Positions 1-7,823 of a stretch of DNA of 61,051 nucleotides are shown here, piece after piece. This stretch comes from Bacillota bacterium. Its GTDB lineage: Bacteria > Bacillota > Clostridia > Christensenellales > Aristaeellaceae. Position numbers and translations under genes: made by a program. Each line of letters starts with the position of its first letter. Position 1 is the stretch's first letter. The DNA lies in the NCBI GenBank assembly GCA_023415715.1, contig JAEZJP010000082.1, forward strand, positions 1 through 61,051, read 5' to 3'. Under the pieces are notes generated by a model that was not told the origin of the DNA, did no database searches, and saw only the letters and a program-made list of their open reading frames with translations.

Positions 1-249
1 AAAAGCCTTCACTTTCCCGTAGACCGCTATTTTGACGAAGGCCTTCGCAATACGCGTTTTTTGAATGAAGAGATCGTAAAGTACCACCGTACCCTGACCA
101 CCTACATCCAAACGCTGTTAGGCTGCGGCTTTGTCTTAACAGGCGTTAAGGAACCCAAGCCGCCGGAGCATCTACTGAAAATCTACCCCACTATGGCCGA
201 TGAATTCAGGCGGCCCATGATGATAATCATATCCGCAAGGAAAAAGTAA
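1..249 (+). CDS. Class I SAM-dependent methyltransferase, C-terminal end (partial)
   Basis: The reading frame is open from base 1 and ends with TAA at 247-249, so the 5' part lies outside the window and 82 residues are visible. The tail reads like the end of a type-11 (UbiE/Coq5-like) methyltransferase: a Tyr-His-Arg-Thr-Leu stretch, a Gly-Phe beta strand, a Glu-Pro-Lys-Pro turn, then Asp-Glu-Phe-Arg-Arg-Pro followed by a hydrophobic strand (Met-Met-Ile-Ile-Ile-Ser-Ala). That ending is common in small-molecule methyltransferases of Bacillota. The SAM-binding motif is not in view, so family membership rests on the C-terminal pattern only. The substrate is unknown. Confidence 0.6.
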   Translation, partial: KSLHFPVDRYFDEGLRNTRFLNEEIVKYHRTLTTYIQTLLGCGFVLTGVKEPKPPEHLLKIYPTMADEFRRPMMIIISARKK

Positions 250-371
250 AAGATGTGTTCCCACTTTACAAAAAAAATGCCCGCACCATAAGGCGGCGGA
301 CCAATTTCTCTTATCGGATGGCAAGCTTCGGAAAGGGGGAGCTTTCTTCAGTTAGCTTGCAAGTTGTTCAT

Positions 372-866
372 CTATTGGAAGTTTTTTGCGCCCATGTTCG
401 TCTTCTTGTTTTCCAGGTCGTTCTTCTGAATAGATTCCACAATGCCGGTCACATATTTTTCATCTTCCCGCGGGAATACGTACGCCGTAATGATCTTCAG
501 AATGCCTATGATGGCGCCTATCAGCGTTCCGCACGCGGTAACCAGCGCGATCACGTCGTTTACGTCCTTATCCTTTTGAACCGTCCACCACACAATGGCG
601 AAAATACAAGCCGCCAGCAGCACGAATGTAATGGACACACAGCCCCAGAACAGCACGGCCCTGTACTTTTTGCCGCAGCGGGATTTGATCCTGTAGTATT
701 TGACATACTCCTTCAAAAGCGAAGTGATTTCCAGATCGCGCCGTCTCTGCTGGTCTGTCTGAAAAGGGTCGCGGTTAAGCTCCGTATAGCTTTCCGTTTT
801 CTCAAAATCCTTCTCATACAGCGAACTTACCAGATCAAGGTATGCCTGTTCCTCCGCTCTATTCAT
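372..866 (-). CDS. Small membrane protein, ImmA-linked, function unknown
   Basis: This 164-residue protein has a charged, probably cytoplasmic N-terminal half (about residues 1-65, rich in Glu, Lys and Arg) followed by two hydrophobic segments at about 70-93 and 103-127, and a charged C-terminal tail. A plausible topology is two membrane spans with both ends inside. The start at 866 is preceded by GAGGGATGTC. It begins 13 bases after the stop of the ImmA-like protease gene, so the two are almost certainly co-transcribed. I do not recognise the family. The pairing suggests it could be a substrate, anchor or partner of the protease, but that is inference from position only. Confidence 0.75.
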   Translation of the reverse strand: MNRAEEQAYLDLVSSLYEKDFEKTESYTELNRDPFQTDQQRRRDLEITSLLKEYVKYYRIKSRCGKKYRAVLFWGCVSITFVLLAACIFAIVWWTVQKDKDVNDVIALVTACGTLIGAIIGILKIITAYVFPREDEKYVTGIVESIQKNDLENKKTNMGAKNFQ

Positions 867-879
867 ATGACATCCCTCG

Positions 880-1416
880 CTATGTGGCCAAAACCACCTC
901 TCCCACGCGCCTTTCAGCGCTTATTAAAGGTACGTTGAACAGCTTGCTCAACCTTTCCGGAATCTCGCTTGGTATGATCCCCATTTCCTTCAGTTCCTCA
1001 TATTTCTTCCTGAATGCGCCGGCAGGCATTAAAAGGCATGCGGCAAAATAGTCCATTTCGCTTTCTTCACCGTCACGATCTTCAAGTCTTTCACGCCTGG
1101 CGAGTATGATATCGCCACCTGCCTTCTTCTCCAGGCGGAAAAAGTAGTGCCCCAATTCATGGGCGATTATGAAGCGTTTTTCGGGAAGCTCACGCTTGGC
1201 ATTGACCCCGATAAGCTTTTGGGTTTTAATACCCAGTATCGACTCCTCTTTGGTGTTTACAAGGATAATCCCATCCTCGTCGTCGTCAAGATTCGCGTTG
1301 CCGACAACAAATCCCGCATATTGCGCCAAAAGAAGGACGTCAACCTGGTCATCGGTCAACATGCCAAACTGCCGCAGTACAGCCTGCGCCTTCGCTTCGA
1401 TTCGCTGTTTTTCCAT
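880..1416 (-). CDS. ImmA/IrrE-family metallo-endopeptidase
   Basis: The 178-residue protein carries the zinc-protease signature His-Glu-Leu-Gly-His near residues 86-90, followed about 35 residues later by Glu-Met-Asp-Tyr-Phe-Ala, the usual place of the third metal ligand, and the Ala-Cys-Leu-Leu-Met-Pro motif typical of the family. ImmA-type enzymes cleave a partner repressor to switch on mobile elements or stress genes. I chose the ATG at 1416 because GGAAGG lies just upstream; an in-frame upstream ATG at 1455 has no such site. No helix-turn-helix repressor lies next to it, unlike the classical ImmR-ImmA pair. Instead it heads a two-gene unit with a small membrane protein. Confidence 0.88.
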   Translation of the reverse strand: MEKQRIEAKAQAVLRQFGMLTDDQVDVLLLAQYAGFVVGNANLDDDEDGIILVNTKEESILGIKTQKLIGVNAKRELPEKRFIIAHELGHYFFRLEKKAGGDIILARRERLEDRDGEESEMDYFAACLLMPAGAFRKKYEELKEMGIIPSEIPERLSKLFNVPLISAERRVGEVVLAT

Positions 1417-1636
1417 TGCTGAAATTTCCTTCCGCCATACAGGGCACCGCCTCAAATGCCAAAGGCAGCCCTGTTCAGGTCAGGCATTATGGAGCCTATG
1501 TCTTTTGTAACATAAATAAATAATAACATAACAAAATCAAGTCTCTTATTTGACGTCATTATATACCAATTTATGGATGAAAGCAATATGTACATGTAAC
1601 ATTTTCACTGCGTCTTGCCCACAAACGTACAAATGA

Positions 1637-1666
1637 AAACCCAGCCATATGTTCAGCCGGGCTTCT
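1637..1666 (-). terminator. Terminator after the secreted Ca-repeat gene
   Basis: On the minus strand AAGCCCGGC pairs with GGCTGGGTTT (one G-U pair), and the descending arm runs into a T-rich stretch. It lies about 35 bases past the stop at 1700. Confidence 0.6.
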
Positions 1667-1699
1667 CATTTGGTATCATAAGCATGAAAGAATCAAACA

Positions 1700-3037
1700 T
1701 CAAGGCTTTGAACTGTCATCAAAATCCTCCGCCCATATAATATCCAGCGGGCTGTTTTTACCGCCCTTATAGACAATCCTCTTCCCGTCCTCCGAAAAGG
1801 TCAGAATGCCGCCAACTTCCGCCTGGGTCATGCCGCTTGCCGTAAATGCAATGACCTTCCTTGCGGTATTTGTACGCTGGACCACATCTGTCATGCCATC
1901 AAAAGCTTGAGAAATCACCTTTCCCCTATTGCCTGCAAACAGCACATTCGTTCCATCTGTGCCAAGGGCCAGCCTTCCATCCGGTGTGAATGTCAAAGCG
2001 GAGGCATTGCTATCTACAGCCTCATCCGTGCCCTTTTGAAAGCCGATGACATGCACCCTGCCGCCCGCATTAAAAGCAGCTTGCGTTCCATCCTGGGAAA
2101 GGTCAAAAGCCGCGGCATTCTCCGACCCTGAAATAACAGCTGTCTTCTTTGTACGCGTGTCCAATACTTTCAGCGGTCCTTCAGCCCTGCCGGTTGTTTC
2201 ATTCCAATGGGCCAGAAGCATTACACCGCCGTCGGCGCTGCTTAATGCCACCAGCCGCAGCGCTCCGTAGGCACCTTGCAATGCAAACACAGCGTCGCAT
2301 GCGAAAGCATCACCGTTTACGGCAAAATGCATCAGCCTGCTTCCGTTAAATGCCCAACCATCTCCGGTTACAGGGCTGAACGTTACGATAACGGCTGAGC
2401 CGTTCAGCTTCGGAGCGTTATCTGTGCTCTCCTCCCGAACGTCCCCCATATCAGATACAAGGCTGCTTTCCCAAAAGCTTGAAGGAATCTCCGCCTCAGC
2501 CGTTTCATTAAGGGATTCATTGATCAAGATGGCCGCGGCAGCCGGCAGCCGGACGCCTGCTGCCATGCCAATAAGATATGCAAACTGGTCGTCGATGCCG
2601 TCGCCGTCGCTGTCCTTCTTGCCGGGATCCGTGCCCAGCCATGTTTCCCAGTCATCGGACAGCCCGTCGCCGTCCTGATCAGCAACAGTCACCACCGCTG
2701 TCGCAAGGGATTTGTTTCCCGAGGCGTCATACGCCACAGCATTGTAACTGCCCGGCTTCAAAAAGGGATAGACGATGGTGTATTTCTGTGCGGCCTTGCC
2801 AGCAATGTTCTTGGTTAAAACCGGCATACCGGCCTCCGATACAACGATTTTGCCCAGCATCACGTTATCCTTCGCGGTAATCTGAAGTCCCGGCGGGTTG
2901 CCATGCACATTGCTTACGACGGTGCTGGAAATGGAAGGCGCCTGCCTGTCCCGATCCGTATCGGCCAGCACAGCCAGCATGCCCAATGTAATTACGGCTA
3001 GCGATAAAATAAGCATTGGTATTTTTCGGCATTTCAT
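1700..3037 (-). CDS. Secreted protein with thrombospondin type-3 calcium repeat and propeller-like C-terminus
   Basis: The 445-residue protein begins with a hydrophobic signal peptide or anchor (about residues 6-25). Residues about 30-120 look like an Ig-like beta domain, with an 'Ala-Tyr-Asp-Ala-Ser-Gly-Asn-Lys' turn. A clear Asp-rich calcium-binding segment follows at about 122-150 (Asp-Gln-Asp-Gly-Asp-Gly ... Asp-Ser-Asp-Gly-Asp-Gly-Ile-Asp), the thrombospondin type-3/dockerin-like pattern. The remainder, about 170-440, has recurring short strands with 'Phe-Ser-Glu-Asp-Gly-Lys' and 'Phe-Thr-Pro-Asp-Gly-Arg' turns, as in WD40/TolB-like propellers. The start at 3037 has TTGGAGGAATATT upstream. 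It stands alone between two terminators. Its likely place is the cell surface; its function is unknown. Confidence 0.7.
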   Translation of the reverse strand: MKCRKIPMLILSLAVITLGMLAVLADTDRDRQAPSISSTVVSNVHGNPPGLQITAKDNVMLGKIVVSEAGMPVLTKNIAGKAAQKYTIVYPFLKPGSYNAVAYDASGNKSLATAVVTVADQDGDGLSDDWETWLGTDPGKKDSDGDGIDDQFAYLIGMAAGVRLPAAAAILINESLNETAEAEIPSSFWESSLVSDMGDVREESTDNAPKLNGSAVIVTFSPVTGDGWAFNGSRLMHFAVNGDAFACDAVFALQGAYGALRLVALSSADGGVMLLAHWNETTGRAEGPLKVLDTRTKKTAVISGSENAAAFDLSQDGTQAAFNAGGRVHVIGFQKGTDEAVDSNASALTFTPDGRLALGTDGTNVLFAGNRGKVISQAFDGMTDVVQRTNTARKVIAFTASGMTQAEVGGILTFSEDGKRIVYKGGKNSPLDIIWAEDFDDSSKP

Positions 3038-3186
3038 AATATTCCTCCAATAAAGGCAGCGCTGATCGACAAATAAATAGCCGATATCGCGCGGATATGT
3101 ATTCCATGTCTTTATATCATAATATGAAGAAAAATGGAAGGAGGAGTATACGCTTGCCTAGCCAAAACAATATAAACACTAAAAAA

Positions 3187-3216
3187 CAGAGCTGCGTCCA
3201 TTCCAGCCGCAGCTCC
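3187..3216 (-). terminator. Terminator after the CotF-family gene
   Basis: On the minus strand GGAGCTGCG and CGCAGCTCT form a stem, followed by TTTTTT. It is about 15 bases past the stop at 3232. Confidence 0.75.
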
Positions 3217-3231
3217 GTTTTGCATGCAAAT

Positions 3232-3855
3232 TCAGGAAAGCTGTCCGCTATGCCCTACTACGGGATTTTGATACTTTTGAAGGTATTGCTGTATTTGAGG
3301 CTGGTCCTCGGGCACCACCTGATACATAGCCCCGACCTTCACCGTCATATTTTGATCCGCGGCCTCCAGCGGATAGTATCCCTTGGAAACCATGTACTGC
3401 CATACATCATAGGCATGGGAGCAGCTCATCATGAATGCGGTCTGCAAAAAGGAGCGTATCTTTGGATTGGAAGCCTCCATGGCAGACCAGGCATACTCCC
3501 GGCCAGCGCGCTTGAGAGTTAGCAAATACGAAGTGGCCATTTCCCGGTCGTTCATATTATCCACCATGGTGCGGGGCTGGATAGGGGGATAGTTGGCAAA
3601 CGCAGACTGGGTAAAGTCGCCAAGATGACCGTCTTCTTTGAGCAACGGCAGCGTTTTGACAGCCCCGGAGGCCTGGTGGAGAAATTCCACCTTCATGTTA
3701 TAGTCCCTTACATGCAGAGGAAAATGCTTTTCCACAATGGATTTCAATTCAGGGTCCTGAACATGATTCAGCATGTACGCCATGTTCGTTATGGAATTGA
3801 CGCAGCTCATAGCCAGTTCGCTAAGGTCGTTCAGCTCGTGGGCAGCCAGTTTCAT
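3232..3855 (-). CDS. CotF-family spore coat protein
   Basis: The 207-residue, mainly helical protein matches the CotF family by its pattern: an N-terminal His-Glu-Leu-Asn-Asp-Leu helix, a central 'Met-Ala-Thr-Ser-Tyr-Leu-Leu-Thr-Leu-Lys-Arg' helix, and a C-terminal segment ending in 'Met-Val-Ser-Lys-Gly-Tyr-Tyr-Pro' that is characteristic of CotF-like proteins. These proteins are deposited in the spore coat or made late in sporulation, and this is one of two sporulation-linked genes in the window. The start at 3855 is preceded by GGAGGATGTTGCCTT. It is transcribed divergently from the gene at 4076, with a perfect inverted repeat between them. Confidence 0.85.
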   Translation of the reverse strand: MKLAAHELNDLSELAMSCVNSITNMAYMLNHVQDPELKSIVEKHFPLHVRDYNMKVEFLHQASGAVKTLPLLKEDGHLGDFTQSAFANYPPIQPRTMVDNMNDREMATSYLLTLKRAGREYAWSAMEASNPKIRSFLQTAFMMSCSHAYDVWQYMVSKGYYPLEAADQNMTVKVGAMYQVVPEDQPQIQQYLQKYQNPVVGHSGQLS

Positions 3856-3880
3856 AAGGCAACATCCTCCAATTCAAATT

Positions 3881-3910
3881 CCGAAAATATGTTTCCCCTA
3901 ATATTTTCGG
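3881..3910. promoter_or_regulatory. Perfect 10+10 inverted repeat between divergent genes
   Basis: CCGAAAATAT at 3881-3890 and ATATTTTCGG at 3901-3910 are exact reverse complements separated by ten bases. It sits 26 bases upstream of the CotF-family start and about 165 bases upstream of the gene at 4076. It could be an operator, a 5'-leader hairpin, or a remnant terminator; the sequence does not decide. Confidence 0.45.
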
Positions 3911-4075
3911 CTATGCAAGCCCGAATACGTCAGTTTCCAGATTTTTTGCCCGGAGGTGCTACTTTTATGATGCCGGAATATCATTCTAATAAGTACCCGC
4001 AGCTTTGAGCACAGGTACACAGTATCGTTTATGCAATCATGGAACCATACGAATAAACGAATGGGAGTGTGTGGA

Positions 4076-4597
4076 ATGAAACGGATTCTTTTCACAATCG
4101 TGCTTCTTTTCATACTTCTGATGAGCGTCGGCTTTCCTCTGATTGCCCTGGCGGAATCAATGGACGTCATGAAAACCGACATATCGGGCTACCTTACACC
4201 GGAAGAGTTCGGCACATTTGCCGGGCAGGTGACTTTTCTGGTGATGGTGGTGCAGTTCATCAAACTGCCCATAGACAAGAAGGTTATAAAAATAAGAACG
4301 GAATATGTCGTATACATCGTTGCCATATTTACGCAGGTATTGGCGCAGGCCTCTTTCCACGGATTCGAGAGCTTCACATGGGCTTACGTGCCCAAGTGCA
4401 TTGCCTATTCCTTCCTGCTGGCGGTCACAGGCAAGGAAGTATATATCAAAGCCATCGGGAACGTGGAGGCAAAAAAGGCGGAGATCAAGCACAGGGGATC
4501 TGATGCACCTTCAGAAATAATGAAACCGCCAGCGGAACATTCCAAACGGAAAGAGCAGGGAGCTTCTCAAAATGGCGGCGCTCCAAAGGAGATATAA
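4076..4597 (+). CDS. Membrane protein with signal peptide, unknown function
   Basis: The protein from the ATG at 4076 has 173 residues: a signal peptide (about 1-24, ending Ala-Leu-Ala-Glu), then hydrophobic segments at about 47-63 and 75-95, a further amphipathic/hydrophobic segment near 105-125, and a long charged tail with many Lys, Glu and Pro. The arrangement resembles small holin-like membrane proteins, but I do not recognise a family. GGGAG lies eight bases before ATG 4076; in-frame ATGs at 4031 and 4061 are less well placed. It is divergent from the CotF-family gene and no other cistron follows on this strand until 5737. Confidence 0.65.
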   Translation: MKRILFTIVLLFILLMSVGFPLIALAESMDVMKTDISGYLTPEEFGTFAGQVTFLVMVVQFIKLPIDKKVIKIRTEYVVYIVAIFTQVLAQASFHGFESFTWAYVPKCIAYSFLLAVTGKEVYIKAIGNVEAKKAEIKHRGSDAPSEIMKPPAEHSKRKEQGASQNGGAPKEI

Positions 4598-4677
4598 GAT
4601 TGAGGCGCCTGCTGCTTTGCCCTTTTTACAGGCAGACAAATGACACGGGCGAAACTCCGCGCCATTCCTTAATACAT

Positions 4678-5595
4678 TTATCCCCTATAGAGTTCCTTGG
4701 CCTCATTGACCCGTGCTGACAACCATTCCCCAAGCTTTGGGGATACGTCCAACTGCCCGGCGGCTTCCCGCCAGTCGTTCAATTCCCGGTAAAAGAACGC
4801 AGTGTTCAATTGATCCATGCTGCCGGCTTTGTAAGCCGCTGCGGTTTCTGTGTGCAGATGTACCGGATAGCCATAGTAATAGGGCAGTTCCCGCATGGCT
4901 GCCTTGGGTACATTCTTTAAAACCGTCAGGCACAATGCTGCCTGATGCAAAAAGACCCGGTTTTCTTCCTTAAGAAGGTGCTCTTCCATGCGCTCGTGAT
5001 CCCGCAGCGCTGTAAACATTTCATTCCAGGCAGACATCAGCCCATCCTCCGGGCGGAATACGAACAGGCAAGCAAAGAAGTACGGGTTGATCTTCTGCCG
5101 GTCCACGGAAGAACAGACAGGGAAAAGCTTATCCTCCGCAACGCCTGCGATGTCATACGCATCCTGCCAAAAGGCGCTCAAGGGTCCGCCGTACAGGGAA
5201 CCTATGTTGCGTATGTTTACAGGGCGGTACGCGAAATGTTCCCATGAATTCAATACAAGATCCGCGCAGCAGCCCGTAACCAAGGAATGGCGGTCCATCC
5301 AGACCACGGTGCCGCAACCCAAATCCTGTTCCGCCGCCATTGCCGCCCTGGGCTTGAAGGAGTAGATAAAGGACATCTCCTCATTCGCCGCCTTGTACAT
5401 ACGAAGACGGACCCCCGCGTTTGAAAAATCATGGGTCAAAGGCTGCCAATCGTCAAAGTGCATTTCCGGAATATACGCATGAAGGACCGCGTCATTAAGC
5501 CCGCCTCCAAAGTCCCTGATGCTTCTGCCAAGCATATAAATGGCTTCGGCGTCCAAAACTTCAACAGCACCCGTGGCAAAGGTAATATGTTTCAT
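4678..5595 (-). CDS. Uncharacterised 305-residue protein, possibly glycosyltransferase-like
   Basis: There is no signal peptide or membrane span. An N-terminal strand is followed by 'Asp-Ala-Glu-Ala-Ile-Tyr-Met-Leu-Gly-Arg-Ser-Ile-Arg-Asp'. Near residues 95-105 there is 'Val-Val-Trp-Met-Asp-Arg-His', which resembles the DXD region of GT-A nucleotide-sugar transferases, and a later 'Asn-Pro-Tyr-Phe-Phe-Ala-Cys-Leu-Phe-Val-Phe-Arg' strand resembles the 'found in the act of holding a sugar' region of such enzymes. These are weak hints only. The gene stands alone. I do not assign a function. Confidence 0.6.
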   Translation of the reverse strand: MKHITFATGAVEVLDAEAIYMLGRSIRDFGGGLNDAVLHAYIPEMHFDDWQPLTHDFSNAGVRLRMYKAANEEMSFIYSFKPRAAMAAEQDLGCGTVVWMDRHSLVTGCCADLVLNSWEHFAYRPVNIRNIGSLYGGPLSAFWQDAYDIAGVAEDKLFPVCSSVDRQKINPYFFACLFVFRPEDGLMSAWNEMFTALRDHERMEEHLLKEENRVFLHQAALCLTVLKNVPKAAMRELPYYYGYPVHLHTETAAAYKAGSMDQLNTAFFYRELNDWREAAGQLDVSPKLGEWLSARVNEAKELYRG

Positions 5596-5736
5596 TTTCC
5601 GCTCCCCTTTCGTATATGGTAAGGCTATGGTATACTTCCTTGTGTCGCAAGTTTGTAATAGCTTCTGCTTTTATGAGAAAACCGGAAGCGTTTTTGCTCC
5701 CAGGAAAACTTCAAATACTATTTCAGGCAGGAAAAC

Positions 5737-6246
5737 ATGCAGGATAGACTTTTATATGTGATGGCCCAATTGGACAAGGAAACCTGTGAAAAAATGCGCG
5801 GGATCGACCGCCTTTTGCACGAACTGGGCATTGATGCGAAAAAGCCCCCCAAGGTGCCTTATCATATCACCCTGGGCGCCTTTGAACTTCATCAGGAACA
5901 GGAAATTCAAAAGCGGGTGGAAAATGTTTGCCGCAGCATTCAGCGCTTCCCCCTCACTTATAACCATATCGGCCTGTTCCACCTGAGCGTCCTGTTTTTC
6001 GGCCCGGATGTGAACAATGAGCTGCTTGCTCTCCAGCAGCCTTTTGAACAGGACAGGATCAAGGAGCACGAATGGACGGCCCACACCACGCTGATGATGG
6101 ACGAGCCTGAGGTTATTTTAAAAGCCCTGCCTATCGTTGCGGATAAGTTTTCCGGTATTCACGCCACGGTGGAAAGTGTCAGCCTGTATGAATTCTGGCC
6201 GTCCAGGTTTATCTGCCAGTGTCCGCTTCAAAGCCCGCAAACATGA
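5737..6246 (+). CDS. 2'-5' RNA ligase / 2H phosphoesterase family protein
   Basis: The 169-residue protein has the two His-x-Thr-x motifs of the 2H phosphoesterase superfamily: His-Ile-Thr-Leu at residues 43-46 and His-Thr-Thr-Leu at 116-119, about 70 residues apart as expected. Family members (LigT/ThpR and relatives) act on 2'-5' or cyclic phosphodiester bonds in RNA or nucleotides; the true substrate here is unknown. The length is normal for the family. AGGAAAAC precedes the ATG at 5737. A 26-codon open frame with its own ribosome binding site follows directly. Confidence 0.85.
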   Translation: MQDRLLYVMAQLDKETCEKMRGIDRLLHELGIDAKKPPKVPYHITLGAFELHQEQEIQKRVENVCRSIQRFPLTYNHIGLFHLSVLFFGPDVNNELLALQQPFEQDRIKEHEWTAHTTLMMDEPEVILKALPIVADKFSGIHATVESVSLYEFWPSRFICQCPLQSPQT

Positions 6247-6264
6247 AGAAGGAAGGCAAGCGGT

Positions 6265-6345
6265 ATGGACATTCGCACAACGTACTTTGAGTATTATGGT
6301 GCGGACGGCAAACGGGAGTTGTGGATGCCCGTCGTCAATTTGTGA
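6265..6345 (+). CDS. Very short ORF after the 2H phosphoesterase gene
   Basis: A 26-codon frame starts at ATG 6265 with AAGGAAGG about nine bases upstream and ends at TGA 6345, five bases before the stop of the Sel1-repeat locus on the other strand. The peptide is polar with Tyr-Phe-Glu-Tyr-Tyr-Gly-Ala-Asp-Gly-Lys. It could be a real small protein, or the truncated beginning of a lost gene; the ribosome binding site is the only support. Confidence 0.3.
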   Translation: MDIRTTYFEYYGADGKRELWMPVVNL

Positions 6346-6350
6346 AATAT

Positions 6351-7529
6351 TCATTTCATGCCGTCAAGCATCCCCGCCGCATTTTCGCTGCCCTGCGCAG
6401 CGGCTTTCTGAAACCAGCTCTTCGCGGCTTCAAGATCTTTATCTACTCCTACGCCTTGATAGTAGCATATGCCCAACTCGTACTGCGCTTCAGCCAGCCC
6501 CTGCTCCGCAGCCATTTGAAAGTACGCCGCCGCAGTTTCGGGTTTTTGGGTCACACCCTGGCCGTTCAGATAACACAGTCCCAATTCGTACTGCCCGCTC
6601 ATATTGCCGCCATCGGCGGAACGTGTGAACCATTCGGCGGCTTTTTTCAGATCCTTATCATATCCTTGGCCTTCTTTATAACAGAAGCCCAAGTGATAGT
6701 AAGCATGCGTATTGCCCTGCGCGGCCGAACGGGTGTACCACAAGATAGCTGTCCCGTAATCAATCTGTACGCCTGATCCAACCTGATAGATGTATCCAAG
6801 CCAGTCCTGCGCATCGCTTGAGCCTTGCTCAGCCGCTGTACTATACCATTTTAACGATTCAATATCACTTTGCTCTACGCCATAGCCATAATGGTAACAG
6901 TAGCCGAGGTTTGATTGAGCATCTCTGTAGTCCTGTTTTGCCGCCAGCATATACCATTTGAATGCTCTCCCGAAATTAACTTTCACTCCTTGGCCGTACA
7001 GGTAGCAGCTTCCCAAATTGTTCTGCGCGTAAGCACTCTCCTGCCCTGCCGCGAGTGTGTACCATTTCACCGCATCCACATAACTTTGTTCAACGCCGTA
7101 TCCAACCTGATAGCAAAAGCCGACATTGTTTTGCGCGTCGCTATTGCCTTGTTCTGCTGCGAGCATGTACCATTTGAACGCATCATCATAGTTTATTTCC
7201 ACGCCGTATCCTTAAAAGTAGCAGTTTCCAGTATTATACTGTGCCTTGGCAAGCCCATGAGCCGCCGCCAGCGAGTACCACTTCATCGCTGCATTATAGT
7301 CAACTTCGATGCACATCCCGTGTAAATAACAGTCCCCCAGCAGGTTCTGCGCCGGCGCATAGCCTTCCTCAGCCGCTTTCATGATGGACGGGATGGCTGC
7401 TTCATACGCTTTAGCCTGAAATAATATTTGATACAGCACTTCATAGTCCGATTCCCCAAGCGCAGACATGGATCCAGCCAGCAGGCATATGGACAGGCAG
7501 ACCGCCGCCGTTGTTTTAAGCCATTTCAT
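6351..7529 (-). pseudogene. Sel1-repeat secreted protein interrupted by one in-frame TAA
   Basis: Read as one frame from ATG 7529 to the stop at 6351, this encodes about 392 residues: a signal peptide (Met-Lys-Trp-Leu-Lys ... Ala-Leu-Gly), then roughly nine Sel1-type repeats of about 36 residues (pattern Ala-x-Lys-Trp-Tyr-x-x-Ala-Ala-x-Gln-Gly, then Tyr-x-x-Gly-x-Gly-Val). A single TAA at 7212-7214 falls inside a repeat, exactly where sister repeats have Tyr or Leu between 'Cys-Tyr-Phe' and 'Gly-Tyr-Gly-Val'. The frame continues unshifted on both sides, so one base change (TAT or TAC to TAA) explains it. GGAGG lies seven bases before ATG 7529. It may be a recent pseudogene, a sequencing error, or two separately translated pieces (the second could start at GTG 7202). 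Sel1 repeats bind partner proteins. Confidence 0.75.
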
Positions 7530-7586
7530 TTTCATGCCTCCCTTTGATTCTTCCCTGAAAATGTGTAACGAATCAATAATGCCAAG

Positions 7587-7622
7587 GCTTCCCCTGGAGG
7601 GGAAGCTGTCGACGAAGTCGAC
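7587..7622. repeat. Double-hairpin intergenic element
   Basis: GCTTCCCC and GGGGAAGC (7587-7606) form a perfect eight-pair hairpin with loop TGGA, followed after one base by GTCGAC-GAA-GTCGAC (7608-7622), a second hairpin, then CTGATGAGG. Similar compact two-hairpin blocks ending in CTGATGAGG are, from memory, dispersed between genes in gut Clostridia; only one copy is in this window. It lies upstream of the Sel1 gene within a 294-base gap that otherwise holds nothing I can assign. Confidence 0.5.
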
Positions 7623-7823
7623 TGATGAGGTGGTAATTGATGAACACACATTTGCTGCTAAACACCTTAAGTTATACAGGCATACCATAATATATACATC
7701 TATAGAAATTGTACGCATAATGCCGCATAATGGATGACAATAGTATAAATGCAATGTTTTTACATTTTAATAGCAAGCTTGGTTTCAAATGTGTGCTTTG
7801 TCTCTTTTATCTGCTTCTTTGCA

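Noticed and set aside
7608..7630. Hammerhead ribozyme suggested by CTGATGAG
   Set aside because: The second core half (GAAA plus cleavage triplet) is not positioned to form the three-way junction.
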